NCBI GenBank assembly: GCA_037013495.1
Contig: CM072804.1
Location: forward strand, 35,752,501 to 35,816,500
Source: Hippophae tibetana
Lineage: Eukaryota; Streptophyta; Magnoliopsida; Rosales; Elaeagnaceae
Length of the DNA: 64,000 bases
Direction of reading: 5' to 3'
The notes below the pieces were generated by a model that made no database searches, was not told where the DNA came from, and saw only the letters and a program-made list of their open reading frames with translations. The translations under genes were made by a program, and so were the position numbers. Of the stretch, positions 1-11,351 are shown piece by piece; position 1 is the stretch's first letter, and every line of letters begins with the position of its first letter.

Positions 1-803
1 TTTTTTGTTTTCAAAAATGTCGAGTACTATCCATAAATACTCACAAGAAATAACATTGGCTTGCTCGCACACTTACTTTTTGAAAACCAATAACTTTCAA
101 ACTAGCATGCACACTATGAAAACCAACCCTGTGGTGTATATAAACATACTTGCATACAAAGTATTCCTAACTATATACATGTGTGAATTACTAATCCACA
201 GTGATTTGCCTTACATAGAAGAAGGACAAATACACTAAGTAAAAAGAAAATAGACACTGTATTTTGTACACGAGAAGTCAACACACAGTCACAAGTACAA
301 TAGGACTTGTAAAGTTTATCCGAATCGATTGACATTCAATAGTTTTAAAAATTGTTTTTACTCCCTCTAAGCCCCATGACTTGCTAATTAACTAAGAACA
401 AAGACTTACAAAACATGATTTTTTTGTATTTTATTTAATTTAATATTTAATATATTTATTTTTTTAATTTTTAAATAAGGGTAGTTGACTTATTTAAACA
501 TGAGAAAAACTAAAAGCTTCCAATTGAAAAATCATTCTTGATCAAAATTGGAATATTCATTGTATACATAGGTATATGGACAAGACATACAGATATACTA
601 ATACATGCAATAACATATTGATAATCACTCAAAATAAGATACATGTTTGATCTTTAAAAGTATAACAATTAATTCATTTATGATCAATAATAAAAGATAT
701 AAAACAAGAAGTATCACCTATTATAGAAAAATTACAATTGAATCATGTATTCACAAAATAAAAAATATTTTCCACGAGAGAAATTAAATTTTTTTTATTT
801 ATT
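1..803. other. AT-rich noncoding DNA, unassigned
   Basis: No coding region, terminal repeat or RNA gene was recognised here. The sequence is strongly AT-rich with several homopolymer runs. The longest ATG-started frame (5-238) has no recognisable domain. Confidence 0.6.
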
Positions 804-839
804 TATGTATGTATGTATGTATGTATGTATGTATGTATG

Positions 840-873
<34 letters not shown>

Positions 874-999
874 TGTATGTATGTATGTATGTATGTATGT
901 ATGTATGTATGTATGTATGTATGTATGTATGTATGTATGTATGTATGTATGTATGTATGTATGTATGTATGTATATATGTATGTATGTATGTATGTATA
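804..999. repeat. (TATG)n microsatellite, about 49 units
   Basis: A continuous tetranucleotide array of about 196 bp is seen directly. It is interrupted only twice by a TATA unit, once near each end (about 841 and 973). Because the period is 4, all three frames read as tyrosine/valine/cysteine/methionine repeats. These open frames are artefacts of the repeat, not genes. Confidence 0.98.
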
Positions 1000-1239
1000 G
1001 GGATTGCTTATTTATTTATTTTTTCTTTTTATATAACCAATTCGAGTTCTTCCTTTTTGTGCATGCAAAGCTTTTTCCTTTTCTTTTTCATTTTTTTATT
1101 TAACTAAATATCCATGTCCTAAATACCTAGTATAATGACTTTTACACTAATTGTGAAAAAACCTTCTTCGTTCACTAATAAGACAAAACCGATATCGGGT
1201 TAACAATATCAATTTTATAGATACCTTGGTTTCATATTT
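1000..1239. other. AT-rich noncoding DNA, unassigned
   Basis: Flank between the microsatellite and an LTR fragment. Nothing recognisable was found. Confidence 0.5.
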
Positions 1240-1955
1240 GTAAAACTCTCACTAGTGCACGAATCATTTTATAAAAAACAACAAGTATACTCCCAAGGTC
1301 GATCTAAGGAAGGAATAAATGTGGTTTTTAATTTATTATTCAAACTTTTAAAAAAGAAATTAAATCCTAAATATCCTGCCACAATATTTTGATTTTTGTG
1401 TGTTTCCTAATCTAATAACATAAAAAAAATAAACATAGTTATGGATTCAATAAACAATTATGCAAATTTTTATCATTCATAACAATGAAGTATTTATGGA
1501 TATATTAATTAAGTTAATTATGCTTGCTCATATTATTTAGGCTATTAAAGATATAAATTGATATTTATTGATTCTATCTTTTTTATATAAATACCACCTT
1601 TGGTGGGGTTAGATATTCTTTGTTAATTAAAAAAATCAATTAAAACCTATGGATGAGGTCGATAATTAATTTGGTTAATTAAATTAATTTATTTTTTCTA
1701 AGAGATTGAAAATAAACTATTTAGAGGCCACATTTGGTGAGGTTAGACAATTTAAACTTTATTTGTGGTGTCCAAATTAAACCTAAGGATTTAATTATTC
1801 GAGTACTAACTTACAAGTTTTAAAACCATTAATAAAAAATATGTTGTCCATACATTTTCGAATAATAGTTTTTATAAAAAAATTGAAATAGAGCTTCACT
1901 CTAACTATCAGACGATTATACCAAAAAATAAAAAAGTACTACTCTAAATTAGATT
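1240..1955 (-). mobile_element. LTR fragment (3' part), Athila-like, minus orientation
   Basis: This stretch matches, in the same orientation, the low-coordinate half of the LTR at 41169-42833. Shared landmarks are AGTGCAC followed by a TTTATAA block, a CCTTTGGTGGGGT motif (1599-1613 and 41551-41563), and an AAAAATATGT block (1836-1846 and 41778-41788). It abuts the protease relic at about 1955, so it may be the 3' LTR remnant of that deleted element or an independent fragment. The boundaries are approximate. Confidence 0.6.
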
Positions 1956-3769
1956 GAATAATTAACGTTTGTTTGTTTCATCTCTCCAAGTCCCATTTTC
2001 CTATAAATAGACAGTGACATATGATTAATGTTAGCACCAAGATCATATAAAAACTATATCAACAAATGAATTTCCAATAGTTCAAGGCAAAGTGAAACTC
2101 CCGGGATATTTTAATTTTTGAGGTAATTTCTTTTAAAGAATGGTACTACATTCTTCAAAAAGCTTCACTAATTTGAACTCCTCCAACCTTCTCTTCCTAG
2201 AAATGATGTCCTTTAGGAATTTGACATAATTTGGCATTTTTTCCAAGGTATCTACAAAAGGAATATTTATATGAATTTTCTTAAAGATTTCCAAAAAGTT
2301 AGAAAATTGCTTATCTAATTTTTGTTTTTGAAAGCGTTGAGGATAAGGAAATAGAGTAGAAAGAATATGAGCATTATTGGGAAATGAAATTGATGGAGGC
2401 ATGTTAGTCTCTCTTAGTGTATCATCAACAATCTCCTCTTCTTATACTTTATTATTGCTTTGAACATTGTTTAGAGCTGTGGGGTGGACTCGGTTTCTTT
2501 TGAGGTAACATCTCAATTTCTCTTTCACTTCTAAGTGAATGGCCTTGCATTGTTCCTTTGGATTCACTTTTTTATTACTTGGAAAATTTTATCTTTTTTT
2601 GGGCATTGATAGTCGTGGCTAGTTGCCTAATTTGCACTTCAAGATTTTTCATAGTGGCTCCCATATTGCTACAATGAGTCTCAATGTTATCCAACTATGA
2701 ATCACTCTTTTTAAACCTTGCTTTGGTTTCCTCAACAAAGGAAACCATGGCATCCTCAAGTGACATCTTTTTCTTGCTTGGTTGACTATCAAACCCTCGA
2801 GTAGGTTATAGCATATTCTCTGTGTTTCCATAAGAAAAATTCTTATGATTTCTAAGCCTTGGATGGTAGTAATTTGGCATAGGATTACCACGATAATTTT
2901 AGTTTTGAATGTTGATGTATTAAACCTATTCTTGACTTGCTTCATTCATCAAAACTGCAATACTTGAAGTTACAACATATTCTACAATTTATGGTATTCT
3001 TTGGGATATCAAGGCTGAAACCTGATCAAATAGAGAAGAAACTTGAGCTGAAAGGGAAGAAAATTGCTCCAAATCATGAATCCCAACAACTTTCTTAGCT
3101 ATAAATCTTTCAGTTGGCCATTGATAGTTGTTTACGGTATTTCTTCCAAAAGAGAAGTAGCATCTTCAGCTATCTTTAACATCAAAGTTCCACCTGAAGC
3201 AGCATACAAATGGTTCTAGTTTTCCCATTTAACCCATTATAGAACATCTGAACTTGCAACCAATCCTGCAATCCATACTGAGGGCAACACTGAATCAAAT
3301 ATTTATACCTTTACCATGCTTCATAGAGTGTCTCAAAATCATTTTTTCTGAATTGACCAATCTCACTCCAGAGTTTGGTTGTTTTTTTAGGTGTAAAGAA
3401 TTTAGTGAGAAACCTTTTTTCCATGTTCTGCCAACTAGTGTTGCTTCTTGGTTGTAGAGATTATAGCCAACCTATAGCCATGTCCCTCTATGAAAAATGA
3501 AACAATATTAGGCTAATGGTGTCTTCAGTAACACCATTCATCTTTACAGTGTCACAAATCTCCAAAAACATGGCCAAATGAATATTGGGATCATCAAGTT
3601 GACATTTACTAAATTGGGCTTGTTGCACCATGCTGATCAAAGCCGATTTAAACTCAAAATTATTGGCATTAATGGTCTGACGTTTTACGCCTGAGTAATT
3701 GTCATTCACAATTGGCTTTACATAATCTTTCAAGGTGTGTGGTTATGCATTCTGTTATCCTTCATCCAT
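1956..3769 (-). pseudogene. gag-pr: Athila-like gag and start of protease, degenerate
   Basis: Read on the minus strand from an ATG at 3769. The N-terminus contains the conserved plant Ty3/gypsy gag stretch KPIVNDNYSG, then NANNFEFK and DDPNIHLAMFLEICDTV (3488-3733). The capsid-type block continues through a stop and frameshifts (ALYEAW-like, about 3350) into a spacer. Next comes a segment ending in PFPQRFQKQKLDKQFSNF (2133-2402), the linker leading to protease in Athila-type elements. Protease follows with the DLGA-type active-site motif at about 2034-2045 (reads DLGAN) and KMGLGE, then breaks off near 1956. No RT or integrase follows. The product would be the virus-like particle protein plus its processing protease. 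Multiple stops make it non-functional. Confidence 0.88.
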
Positions 3770-3919
3770 GGCTAGTACTTTCTTCTTTCTTCGTGATCTA
3801 AAGGTTCTTTCAATCTCCAGATCAAAAGGAATAATGTTTTGAGTTCTAATATGGCACATCCAACGTCAAAAACCATGGTTACTTTGTATTGATATTGGCA
3901 AAAATAAGAAGAAATCAAT

Positions 3920-3936
3920 ATCCGATAACAGAGCCA
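3920..3936 (-). other. Degenerate primer-binding site (tRNA-Asp type)
   Basis: On the minus strand this reads TGGCTCTGTTATCGGAT. It lies six bases inside the LTR end, the same spacing as the site at 62991-63007. The expected complement of plant tRNA-Asp is TGGCGCCGTTGCCGGGG, used by Athila elements. This copy is diverged, but its place between the LTR end and gag fits. Confidence 0.65.
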
Positions 3937-3942
3937 AAAACT

Positions 3943-4900
3943 TAATCGGTGCAAAACTAAAAAGTGCACAGTATCATAGTTTTATAGTAAAGTGATAAGA
4001 AGAGTATCATTCTTAGGGATTGGTAACTTTTGACAAATACCAAAATTATGATACTCTCAATTTTATTTGGAGAAGGACATGATTGTTGTAATTGAAATTT
4101 TTAATAAAATTAATTTAAAGAAAATGCAAAAAAGAAAAGAAAGTTGTTGTTTGAAAATCAAATTGATTGGAATAAAAGTTCTAGGAAATTAATTTCACCT
4201 AATTCCTCTTTATACTTTACTTATCTAGCTAATTGAATTTAATTTTCTCTGTTTGTTAGAAATTTCCAAAAACATCCAAATCTCTTTCGACAGTCAATTG
4301 AAAACATTATTGTTCATCAATTTATACAAGAATATGCAATTTAATAAAGCGAAAAAACATTAAGATCAATGACTTTAATACTACACAGGTTCATACAAGT
4401 CTTTTGATCTCTATATTTACCTATGCTAAAATATTTCAAATCTATGATATAATTCCCTCTTTTGATAGTAAATCATAAGATTAAAATCATCTAATTAATG
4501 GTCAGTTGATTCAAAGCAATAAACATAGAATAAATCAGATAAGCATGAAGAGAAATAATTCAAATTTATATAGAAAATCAAGCATAATTCAGAATTAAAT
4601 TACATCTTTTTCCTAGAATAAAGAAAAGTTCATTCATACTAAAGATTAAATTTAACATAACGAATTTATCATAATTTTTCTAAGAATAATTGAAAGGAAA
4701 ATGAATAACAAAAAGAATCTACTTTCGCATTTTCCTGTTGCGCTCCATTCTATTTTTCTTTTCACTGTTTCAGTTATGCGCAACTATTTTCTTTTTCTCC
4801 TGTTTTTGTTCACCCTTGGATGCGCTTTTGTTTTTTTTCTCTCCGTTCTGTTTCTTTTGCACCTCTCCATAGTGGAGATGTAGGAGAGACATGTGCCATT
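3943..4900 (-). mobile_element. 5' LTR of the 1.9-3.8 kb Athila-like element
   Basis: The LTR 3' end lies at 3943, judged by alignment with 62936-62984: both share a stretch reading ACTATGATACTGTGCACTT on the element strand. The far end is not certain. I saw no clear TG terminus, and the assignment fades near 4.9 kb. The ORF at 4701-4883 (+) lies inside the LTR and has no recognised product. Confidence 0.55.
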
Positions 4901-5929
4901 TTAGTCATAATAGGTGTTAGCCAAGCCCAATGATGGCACAAAATGGTATTCCTCCCATCTGTTGAATAATGGTATGTTATACAGAAATTGAGCTTATGTT
5001 GTCTGATAAACTAAATTTCTAGTTTTCTTTATTGATGAAGCTGTCCCAAGGTGAAGGTGAAGTTTAATACTGGATATTCATATTACTCCGAACAATTAAC
5101 ATAATCTAAATGCCGTGTCTAATGGATTTACTCTCTCTAAATATCTTCTATGATTTTCTTGCAACTTCTTGGCATGTCTAAAACCTGGTAATAAATGGCA
5201 GACTCAGATGATGAAGGATAGGGAGCAGCAGCATCAGACTTCCTCCATTTGAAGACTGTATAAATCACTTATTTTTGTTAATACGATTGCGATCCACTCT
5301 TTATCTCATAATCAAATAATTAGTTGAAATTAATGATTGCAGGGATAGGTAATGCATAACCAATTGAACCAATTTACCTCCTTATTCTTTCTAGCAATGG
5401 GATTGTATGTGAAGTCACAGGTTGGTTAAAAACTTTATTGCCTAGATTATGGTTGAGTACCATTTGTTAGGCTCTATATTCTATATGATATATAAGTTTT
5501 TCTCATATATCTGAACTTTGAGGTTCACATGCATATTACTATACCCCTATTGTAACAGTTCTGACATTTTAACAAGCTAGCATGATTTCATATATTTCAT
5601 TAGGTTCTTGAATTCAAAATGAGTTTAATTCTAGTTTCCTGTTTCTTTCTTCTGCTATTTGCTTTTATTGATTCTTCTAATTAAATCCATAGACCCAAAC
5701 TGAACAACCATCATAAATATGTTCTGTTCACCCTCCCATCCTCCCCATTCCTCCTCTCTCTTCCTCCCTCTCTATACATTTCTTTTTTGTTCAAATGCAT
5801 GAAGATTAGAGAAAGTTCAACTTCATACTATTTAAGAGGGTTGAGGAGCACAATTTCTCACTAACCAAACTTAAGCCTAACTATGTTGGTTTTTTATCTT
5901 TCATATTTTCTGTTGTTTTCTTTTATGAT
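4901..5929. other. Noncoding DNA, unassigned
   Basis: Less repetitive in feel than its surroundings, with a CT-rich stretch at 5730-5775. It could be the most host-like stretch of the left half, but no exon, splice pattern or RNA gene could be supported. Confidence 0.4.
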
Positions 5930-6337
5930 TTTCTGTGTAGGGTAAATATATCATACAATAGCTTGTTTCCAATTGTTGTATCATTCTTTCCGAAACCTGC
6001 GTCTGTGCCCTGAATCTTGATTCCCGTTATAGAAGCAGTTTCCAATTGCTATATCTGCATGAGTGACAGAGAAGAATATTTGCACATTATTATTATTATG
6101 AGATAATAAATTTTCCTTATCTTAGTCTTTCCCAAGTCTTGTTCATCAGACCCCATTATCATATTACAGAACTGTTACAGAAAACTTGCAAGTAAGAAAA
6201 GAGACAAGTACAGAGCAGAGGAAACACTGGATTTAGGTAAAATTCTCTATATCCCTTTCTAATTTCCTAAATGGCTTTATAATATAGCCTTAGAATTGAT
6301 GAACAAAACCCTAACTGATTTTCTGAAATTCCTAACA
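5930..6337 (-). mobile_element. Possible 3' LTR of the chromodomain element
   Basis: It lies directly downstream (minus strand) of the chromodomain ORF. At 6337 the minus strand starts TGTTAGGAATTTC, a plausible LTR start, and purine-rich sequence (AAAGGGGA) lies at about 6361-6368, just upstream on that strand. No partner LTR survives because the gag end of the element is truncated, so the low-coordinate limit is a guess. Confidence 0.3.
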
Positions 6338-6376
6338 GAAAATCCTAATTTATTCGGTGGTCCCCTTTCAGTTTCT

Positions 6377-6874
6377 CTAACCGAATTGGCGCGCCTTCTT
6401 CTGCCTCTCTCCTTCGTGCACGATGATCCTCTGGTGAGCAGGAGCTGGGCAAGTTCGTATCATTCCTCCCTCCCTAGAAGAATCCTTGTCCTCAAGGATG
6501 AAGTTTGGATATGTTTTTAGAAAGCGCCACTCATTTTCCCAAGTGGCTTCTTCGATTGGAATGTCTTTCCATTTGACCAAAATTTTTGTCTTGGTTCGAT
6601 ATTTCCCTTTTTGGGTCACACGTCGGTTGAGGATGGTTTCAGGTTGGGGAAGAATTGTTGCCTGTTCAGAGACTGGAGGAAGTGGGTTGGAGTTTGCTGG
6701 TATTTCCCCTTCGTGTTTTTTTAACATGCTTACATGAAAGACATCATGTATTTGAGAAGTGAGTGGGAGTGCCAGCTTGTAAGCCACTGGTCCTATTCGA
6801 GCGATGATTCTATATGGGCCAAAAAAACGAGGAGATAATTTTCTTGATGAACTAAAAGCAACTGATGATTGCAT
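6377..6874 (-). pseudogene. Integrase C-terminus with chromodomain
   Basis: The 165-residue minus-strand frame begins in the integrase C-terminal part (RKLSPRFFGPYRI, AYKLALP, HDVFHVSML). It continues into a chromodomain at roughly residues 80-135, marked by ILVKWKDIPIEEATWE. Chromodomain-bearing integrases define chromoviruses, where the domain is thought to direct insertion to particular chromatin. The frame is open here, unlike most of the rest of the element. The extra tail after the chromodomain is basic and is not recognised. Confidence 0.9.
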
Positions 6875-6925
6875 GTAGGGTTGGAGCCTAAGATATACAT
6901 AATCTCCCTCTTTGAATGTGACTTC

Positions 6926-7620
6926 TCATCGATGTCTATCAGCTTGGAATTTCATTTGGTTTTGAGCTTGTAACGGGTTATGCCTTAATTCTTGTAGTAG
7001 GTGATCTCTGGTACGTAGGTGCTCATCCATAGCTGGTATTTGGGAAGTTTTGGGAACATATGTTAGTATGAGAGGTGGTGGAATGCCGTAAACTGCTTCA
7101 AAGGGAGCCATTTGTGTTGTGGAGTGGATGGAGGTGTTGTAGTTGTACTCAGCCCAAGGAATCCAATCAATCCATTTACGTGGTTGATCCCCAGTGAAGC
7201 AGCGCAGATACTGTTCCAGTGTATGGTTGGTCACCACAGTTTGTCCATCGGTCTGAGGGTGGTAGCTAGAGCTCATGCACAATTGGGTTCCTTGTAAACG
7301 AAACAACTCTTGCCAGAAGGAACTAATAAACACCTTATCACGATCACTGACAATAGAAGTAGGCATACCATGCAGTCGTAGGATGTTGGACACAAATATC
7401 TTGGCTACTGTGGGAGCTGAAAATGGGTGCTTCATAGGGATGAAATGAGCATATTTACTCAAGCGATCCACGATTACCATTATGACTGTATGTCATTTTG
7501 AAGTAGGTAATCCTTCCACAAAGTCCATTGAGATATCAGCCTAAATCTTCTCAAGTATGGGAAGAGGTTGAAGCAATCCTGTTGGTTTCATAGTTTCTGT
7601 TTTGAACCGTTGGCAAGTGT
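6926..7620 (-). pseudogene. Integrase core of chromovirus, catalytic Glu lost
   Basis: The minus-strand frame at 6926-7480 carries the Ty3/gypsy integrase core: VDRLSKYAHFIP, LHGMPTSIVSDRDKVF with the second catalytic Asp, then [15 protein letters not shown]. In the family the residue after DGQT is the catalytic glutamate; here the codon at about 7239-7241 is GTG (Val). The first Asp lies upstream in an MDF-type motif near 7520 after a stop. The enzyme would insert the cDNA into the chromosome, but this copy is dead by substitution as well as by stops. The HHCC zinc finger region (7620-7900) is too decayed to map. Confidence 0.85.
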
Positions 7621-8047
7621 CACATCCCTGAGGGCTTTTTTCAATGTTTGGCGCAGTTTGGGCCAGGTGAAGCTATTTTTTTATACGTGAGAGGGTCTTG
7701 AGGAACCCAAAGTGTCCCCCCATTGGAGAAGAGTGACAATCATCGATGATCTGAGGTATGAGGGAGGATTTAGGGCTTAGATATACCTTGTTGTTTTTAA
7801 ACCAGACCCCATCCCTCTGTAACAATTTATGAGCCATTGCAGGAGTAGAATTGGCTATCAGGTCTGTGTAGAAAGGATCCTGCTGAACTTCCTTCTATAG
7901 TTGTGGCCACCAATCCATTTGTGGCTGAGATATACTTAAGAATAAGAATTCTACTACTCGTGAAAGAGAATTAGCTCCTTGGTTTTCCTTCCCAAGTTTG
8001 TACTCAATCTTATAATCATATCCAAGTAGTTTAGGCAACCATCGTGC

Positions 8048-9110
8048 CTATGCTGGGGTGGTGATGCGCTGTTCCAACAGATATTTGAGGCTTCTCTGAT
8101 CGGTGAGGATGGTGAATGGTTTTCCTAGTAGGTAAGGACGCCATACCTGGATCGCTTTAATGATAGCTAACATTTCTTTCTCATAAGTTGATAGAGTCAA
8201 TGCTGAACCCTTAACAGCTTGGTTGAAATAAGCTATTGGCCTCCTTGCTTGAGTGAGGATAGCTCCCAACCCGATGCCATTGGCATCACATTCAATTACA
8301 AATCTTTGGGAAAAATTGGGTAGGCTTAAAACTGGTGGGGTTGTTAAGGCCTCCTTCAATTGTCTAAATGAGTTTCAGCCTCTATATTCCAGTTAAACCC
8401 TTCCTTGCTCAAGAGACGAGTTAAGGGAGCTACCAAACTACCAAAATTATGAACAAATTTTCTGTAATAACCAGCTAACCCCAGGAAGCCTATGACTCCT
8501 TTAGATGTGGTTAGGGTTGGCCATTCCTTAACAGCTAGGATCTTTGATGGATTCACAGAGACCCCTTGATCTGAGACAACATGGCCCAAATATTCTATTT
8601 GTTTCACCCCGAATTGGCATTTGTTTTCCTTGGCATACTACTTGTTGGTGGCTAGAAGCTGAAGGGCTATCTTCACATGCTCCAAATGGTCATCTTTTGA
8701 TTGGGAGTAGATTAAGATGTCATCAAAGAATACCAGGATGAACTTTCGAAGGTAAGGTTTAAATAGGTCATTCATGAGACCTTGGAAAGTAGCTGGGGCA
8801 TTAGTGAGGCCAAATAGCATTACTAAGAATTCATAATGGCCTTCACGGGTTCTAAAATCCATCTTAGGGATATCTTCCTGATAAACTCGTATTTGATGAT
8901 ACCCTGATCGCAGATCTATCTTGGAGAATATATGAGCTCCGTGGAGCTCATCCAAAAGTTCGTCAATTACTGGAATGGGGTATTTGTCCTTAATTGTGCA
9001 ATCATTCAGAGCTCGATAGTCTACACAGAATCTCCAGCTACCGTCAGGTTTTTTACTAACAACACTAGTGAAGAAATGGGCTGCTGTTGTGCCTGATTAG
9101 CCCAGAATGA
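8048..9110 (-). pseudogene. Reverse transcriptase and RNase H of chromovirus
   Basis: On the minus strand, RT begins near 9110 ([17 protein letters not shown]) and continues in the frame at 8638-8955: [27 protein letters not shown] and the catalytic FFDD box ([10 protein letters not shown]). A stop follows. The thumb and connection (EYLGHVVSDQGVSVNP, GYYRKFV) are read at 8356-8607, then RNase H at 8048-8359 with ECDANGIGLGAIL, YEKEMLAI and LTDQRSLKYLL. The order PR-RT-RH-INT is that of Ty3/gypsy. Two frame breaks inactivate it. Confidence 0.92.
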
Positions 9111-9399
9111 AGGAGTTCCTTAACTATCTTCTCAATCTCTGTCTTTTAATAATAGGGGTAGCGGTAGGGTCTGACATTAACTGGCCCAGCCCCTGGCTTC
9201 AGGGGAATGCAATGATCTTGTTGTCGTTTTGGAGGCAGCTCTGAGGGTAGCTCAAATATATGAGAAAACTTTGTTAATAATTGTCTTATCTATGGAAATG
9301 AGGACACATCCTCCTGTGGTTCATGATCCCATATGGGCAAAATTTGAAGGAACAATCCTATATTCTACACCTCACCACATTCCTTGTTGGTTAGGGTTG

Positions 9400-9790
9400 C
9401 ACTATTAGTCCTTTGTAAACCTTGGAACATATGAGTGGCCCCTCCTATCTTGAAGCTGAGGGTGAGTCTTTTATAATCCATTTCTATTGGCCCTAGGGTT
9501 TCAAGCCACTGAACCCCAAGTACTAGTTGTCATGCAACTACTGGTAGCACAAAATAATCTGTTGAGACCGTATACCCTTGAATTGAAAGAGTAAGCCCCC
9601 TGCATTGTCCTTGGCACTCAATGTTTTCACGATTTGCTATCATAACTTCCAATTTCTAATTCTTAGTGATAGGGAAACCAAGCTGGGAAACCAAGGTTTG
9701 AGGTTTCCTACTGAGTTATGAGGTTTCCCATAACTCTAAGTGTTTGAGGATGATTAGTACCTGTTATTGCATGAAATGAGATTTCTGGCA
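9400..9790 (-). pseudogene. Aspartic protease region of chromovirus, degenerate
   Basis: The minus strand at 9720-9790 reads ISFHAITGTNHPQTLRVMG, the segment that precedes the aspartic protease in plant chromoviruses. The catalytic DSG-type motif could not be placed with confidence because of stops and small indels. The call is based on this lead-in and its place between the gag zinc knuckle and RT. Confidence 0.6.
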
Positions 9791-9797
9791 CCAGCTC

Positions 9798-10187
9798 CTA
9801 AGGTTCTTGTTCAATTTGTTCTTCTTCTGGAGTTATGATAGGGTTCTTAGGCAGTTCCCTTATCATAAACATTTGGGGTCGCGCACAACGGTGACATGCT
9901 ACAAACTTCTCATCACAGTAGTAGCACAAGCCTTTAACTCTTCGTTCTCGTGCTTCTTGATTTGTGATGCGACGAAAGGTATTAGTTGAGGCAATTGGTG
10001 TTGAGTTACTTCTTTGTTGGGGAGGGGGTCCTAACACACCAGTAGTAGGATTAGTGGAGGTCATTGCTGTCACAAAGGATGTTGGGTATCGTGGATATTG
10101 AATGGCCTTCCTCTAGAGCAGATTCTTTTCTTCAATCAATCTTTCCACTCCTATAGCTTCAGCCAATGTTATTTGTGATGTATTGCT
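9798..10187 (-). pseudogene. C-terminal gag of chromovirus with zinc knuckle, truncated
   Basis: From about 10187 the minus strand reads a gag tail (SQITLAEAIGVERLIEEKN), a stop, then TNQEARERRVKGLCYYCDEKF and HRC. The latter is the nucleic-acid-binding knuckle seen in chromovirus gag. The capsid part and everything upstream, including 5' LTR and primer site, are missing. The sequence switches abruptly at about 10187 into an LTR of another family. Confidence 0.8.
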
Positions 10188-10376
10188 TCTAGTATTCCTC
10201 TTTGAGTCTTTAAGTTACGTTTTTAAGCAAAAATACCTGAAAAGCAATAAAAATACCCATGATTCCGAAAAAGACATTTTATATAAATATATGATAAAAC
10301 ATATAAATATATATATTTTTAATCAATTAATATGCATAAAATCATGGTAATTTTAGTGCTTTTTGAGCACTCATCA
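10188..10376 (-). mobile_element. First ~190 bp of a TGATGAG-family 3' LTR
   Basis: On the minus strand the LTR starts at 10376 with TGATGAGTGCTCAAAAAGCA, matching the LTR starts at 21009 (+), 42833 (-) and 48712 (-). It is cut at about 10187, where the chromovirus gag begins. The other ~1.4 kb of LTR is not found adjacent. Confidence 0.75.
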
Positions 10377-10870
10377 CAACCCCCAACCAGCTTCTTGCTA
10401 GTCCCTTAGCAAGAGAAGCGATAAAAACTAAAAATTAAACTATCCTAAATCACTTTCGTGGATTGAACGGTTGCATTTAGCCTATGCAACAAGCCTTTAA
10501 ACCCCTAGGTTGCCCTAGTAGACGAGTTTGAGTCTCGTGAGGGTTTTCAGTAATGATACCCACAAACATTGAACTAAATGTAAAAATCAAAAGAAACAAT
10601 AAAAACAATCAACTCAAAAACTAAAATTACAACAATTGTTTTTTAAAAAGAAAACAACATATCACAAAAATGTCTCATACTTTTTAATCTCTTTTAAGAT
10701 CATAATTAAACTCTCAATGTTAATGAAGAATTGGTACTCTTAACTAGAAGATTTAACAATACTCAACAAAAAGAATTCTCAAAAAAGACAATCAAGTTGT
10801 AAAAAGTATTATAATCTAAGAGAACTCAAATATGTCAGTTCTGATGGTAAGAAACTAAACCCATTGGACT
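10377..10870 (-). mobile_element. Internal 3' end of the same Athila-like element, with polypurine tract
   Basis: The sequence is homologous to 42834-43330, including a CTTCTTGCTAGTC block and AACAAGCCTTTAAACC. On the minus strand it ends GGTTGGGGGTTG immediately before the LTR start, a polypurine tract in the right place to prime plus-strand DNA synthesis. The upper limit is set by loss of similarity near 10.7-10.87 kb. Confidence 0.7.
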
Positions 10871-11022
10871 TTAATGTTTTGAATGTATAGGTTTTGGTCA
10901 CTTGAAGTTGATAATGCAAACAAGAAGAACCAAATTGGAAAAGCTTTGAATGCTACACTTATTAACTCTGAAAGTGATTATGATAATCTAGTTGAATCTC
11001 GCACTAACTATTTGGAATTTAC
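10871..11022 (+). other. Short coding-like relic, unidentified
   Basis: The plus frame reads RFWSLEVDNANKKNQIGKA and onward without stops up to the LTR start at 11023, then runs into the LTR. No family was recognised. It is the left flank of the 11.0-17.2 kb element. Confidence 0.3.
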
Positions 11023-11338
11023 TGCCTCACTTTTTAGGACATTAATGATATTTTATTTTCCAAATCATTTGAGAGCTCATTCATGCTCTTTTTTCCTCTT
11101 CAAGAAAATTATCAAGGGATTGGAAACCTTTGTGGCGTTGTTTATCATCCAAGCATTTGTGGTGAGTAATATCCATACTTGTTAGGGTGTTCTTATGCTA
11201 GACTAATCAAGAAAATAGCACCTTCTTGTGGCGTCTTTCCCCTCAAATCAATAGTAAGTAATATCCATTTATTTATGGAGAAACCCTTTGTTATACAATC
11301 TAAAAATTAGCAAGGTCCTACCCCTTTGGTTCGTACCA
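11023..11338 (+). repeat. 5' LTR of the 11-17 kb element
   Basis: It starts TGCCTCAC and ends TACCA just before the primer site. It aligns along its whole length with 16879-17194 (shared TCATTTGAGAGCTCAT, TCTTTCCCCTCAAAT, CAAGGTCCTACCCC-like blocks) with many substitutions, indicating an old insertion. Confidence 0.88.
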
Positions 11339-11339
11339 T

Positions 11340-11351
11340 TTGTATCAGAGC
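11340..11351 (+). other. Primer-binding site (tRNA-iMet type)
   Basis: TTGTATCAGAGC matches 11 of 12 bases of the standard plant retrotransposon site TGGTATCAGAGC, one base inside the LTR end. Confidence 0.88.

Noticed and set aside
745-1107. Three overlapping open frames rich in Met-Tyr-Val-Cys
   Set aside because: They are a product of the period-4 microsatellite, which is open in every frame. No gene signal outside the repeat.
4901-6290. Host gene exons
   Set aside because: The region looks less repetitive, but I could not find a consistent frame, splice pattern or known protein motif.
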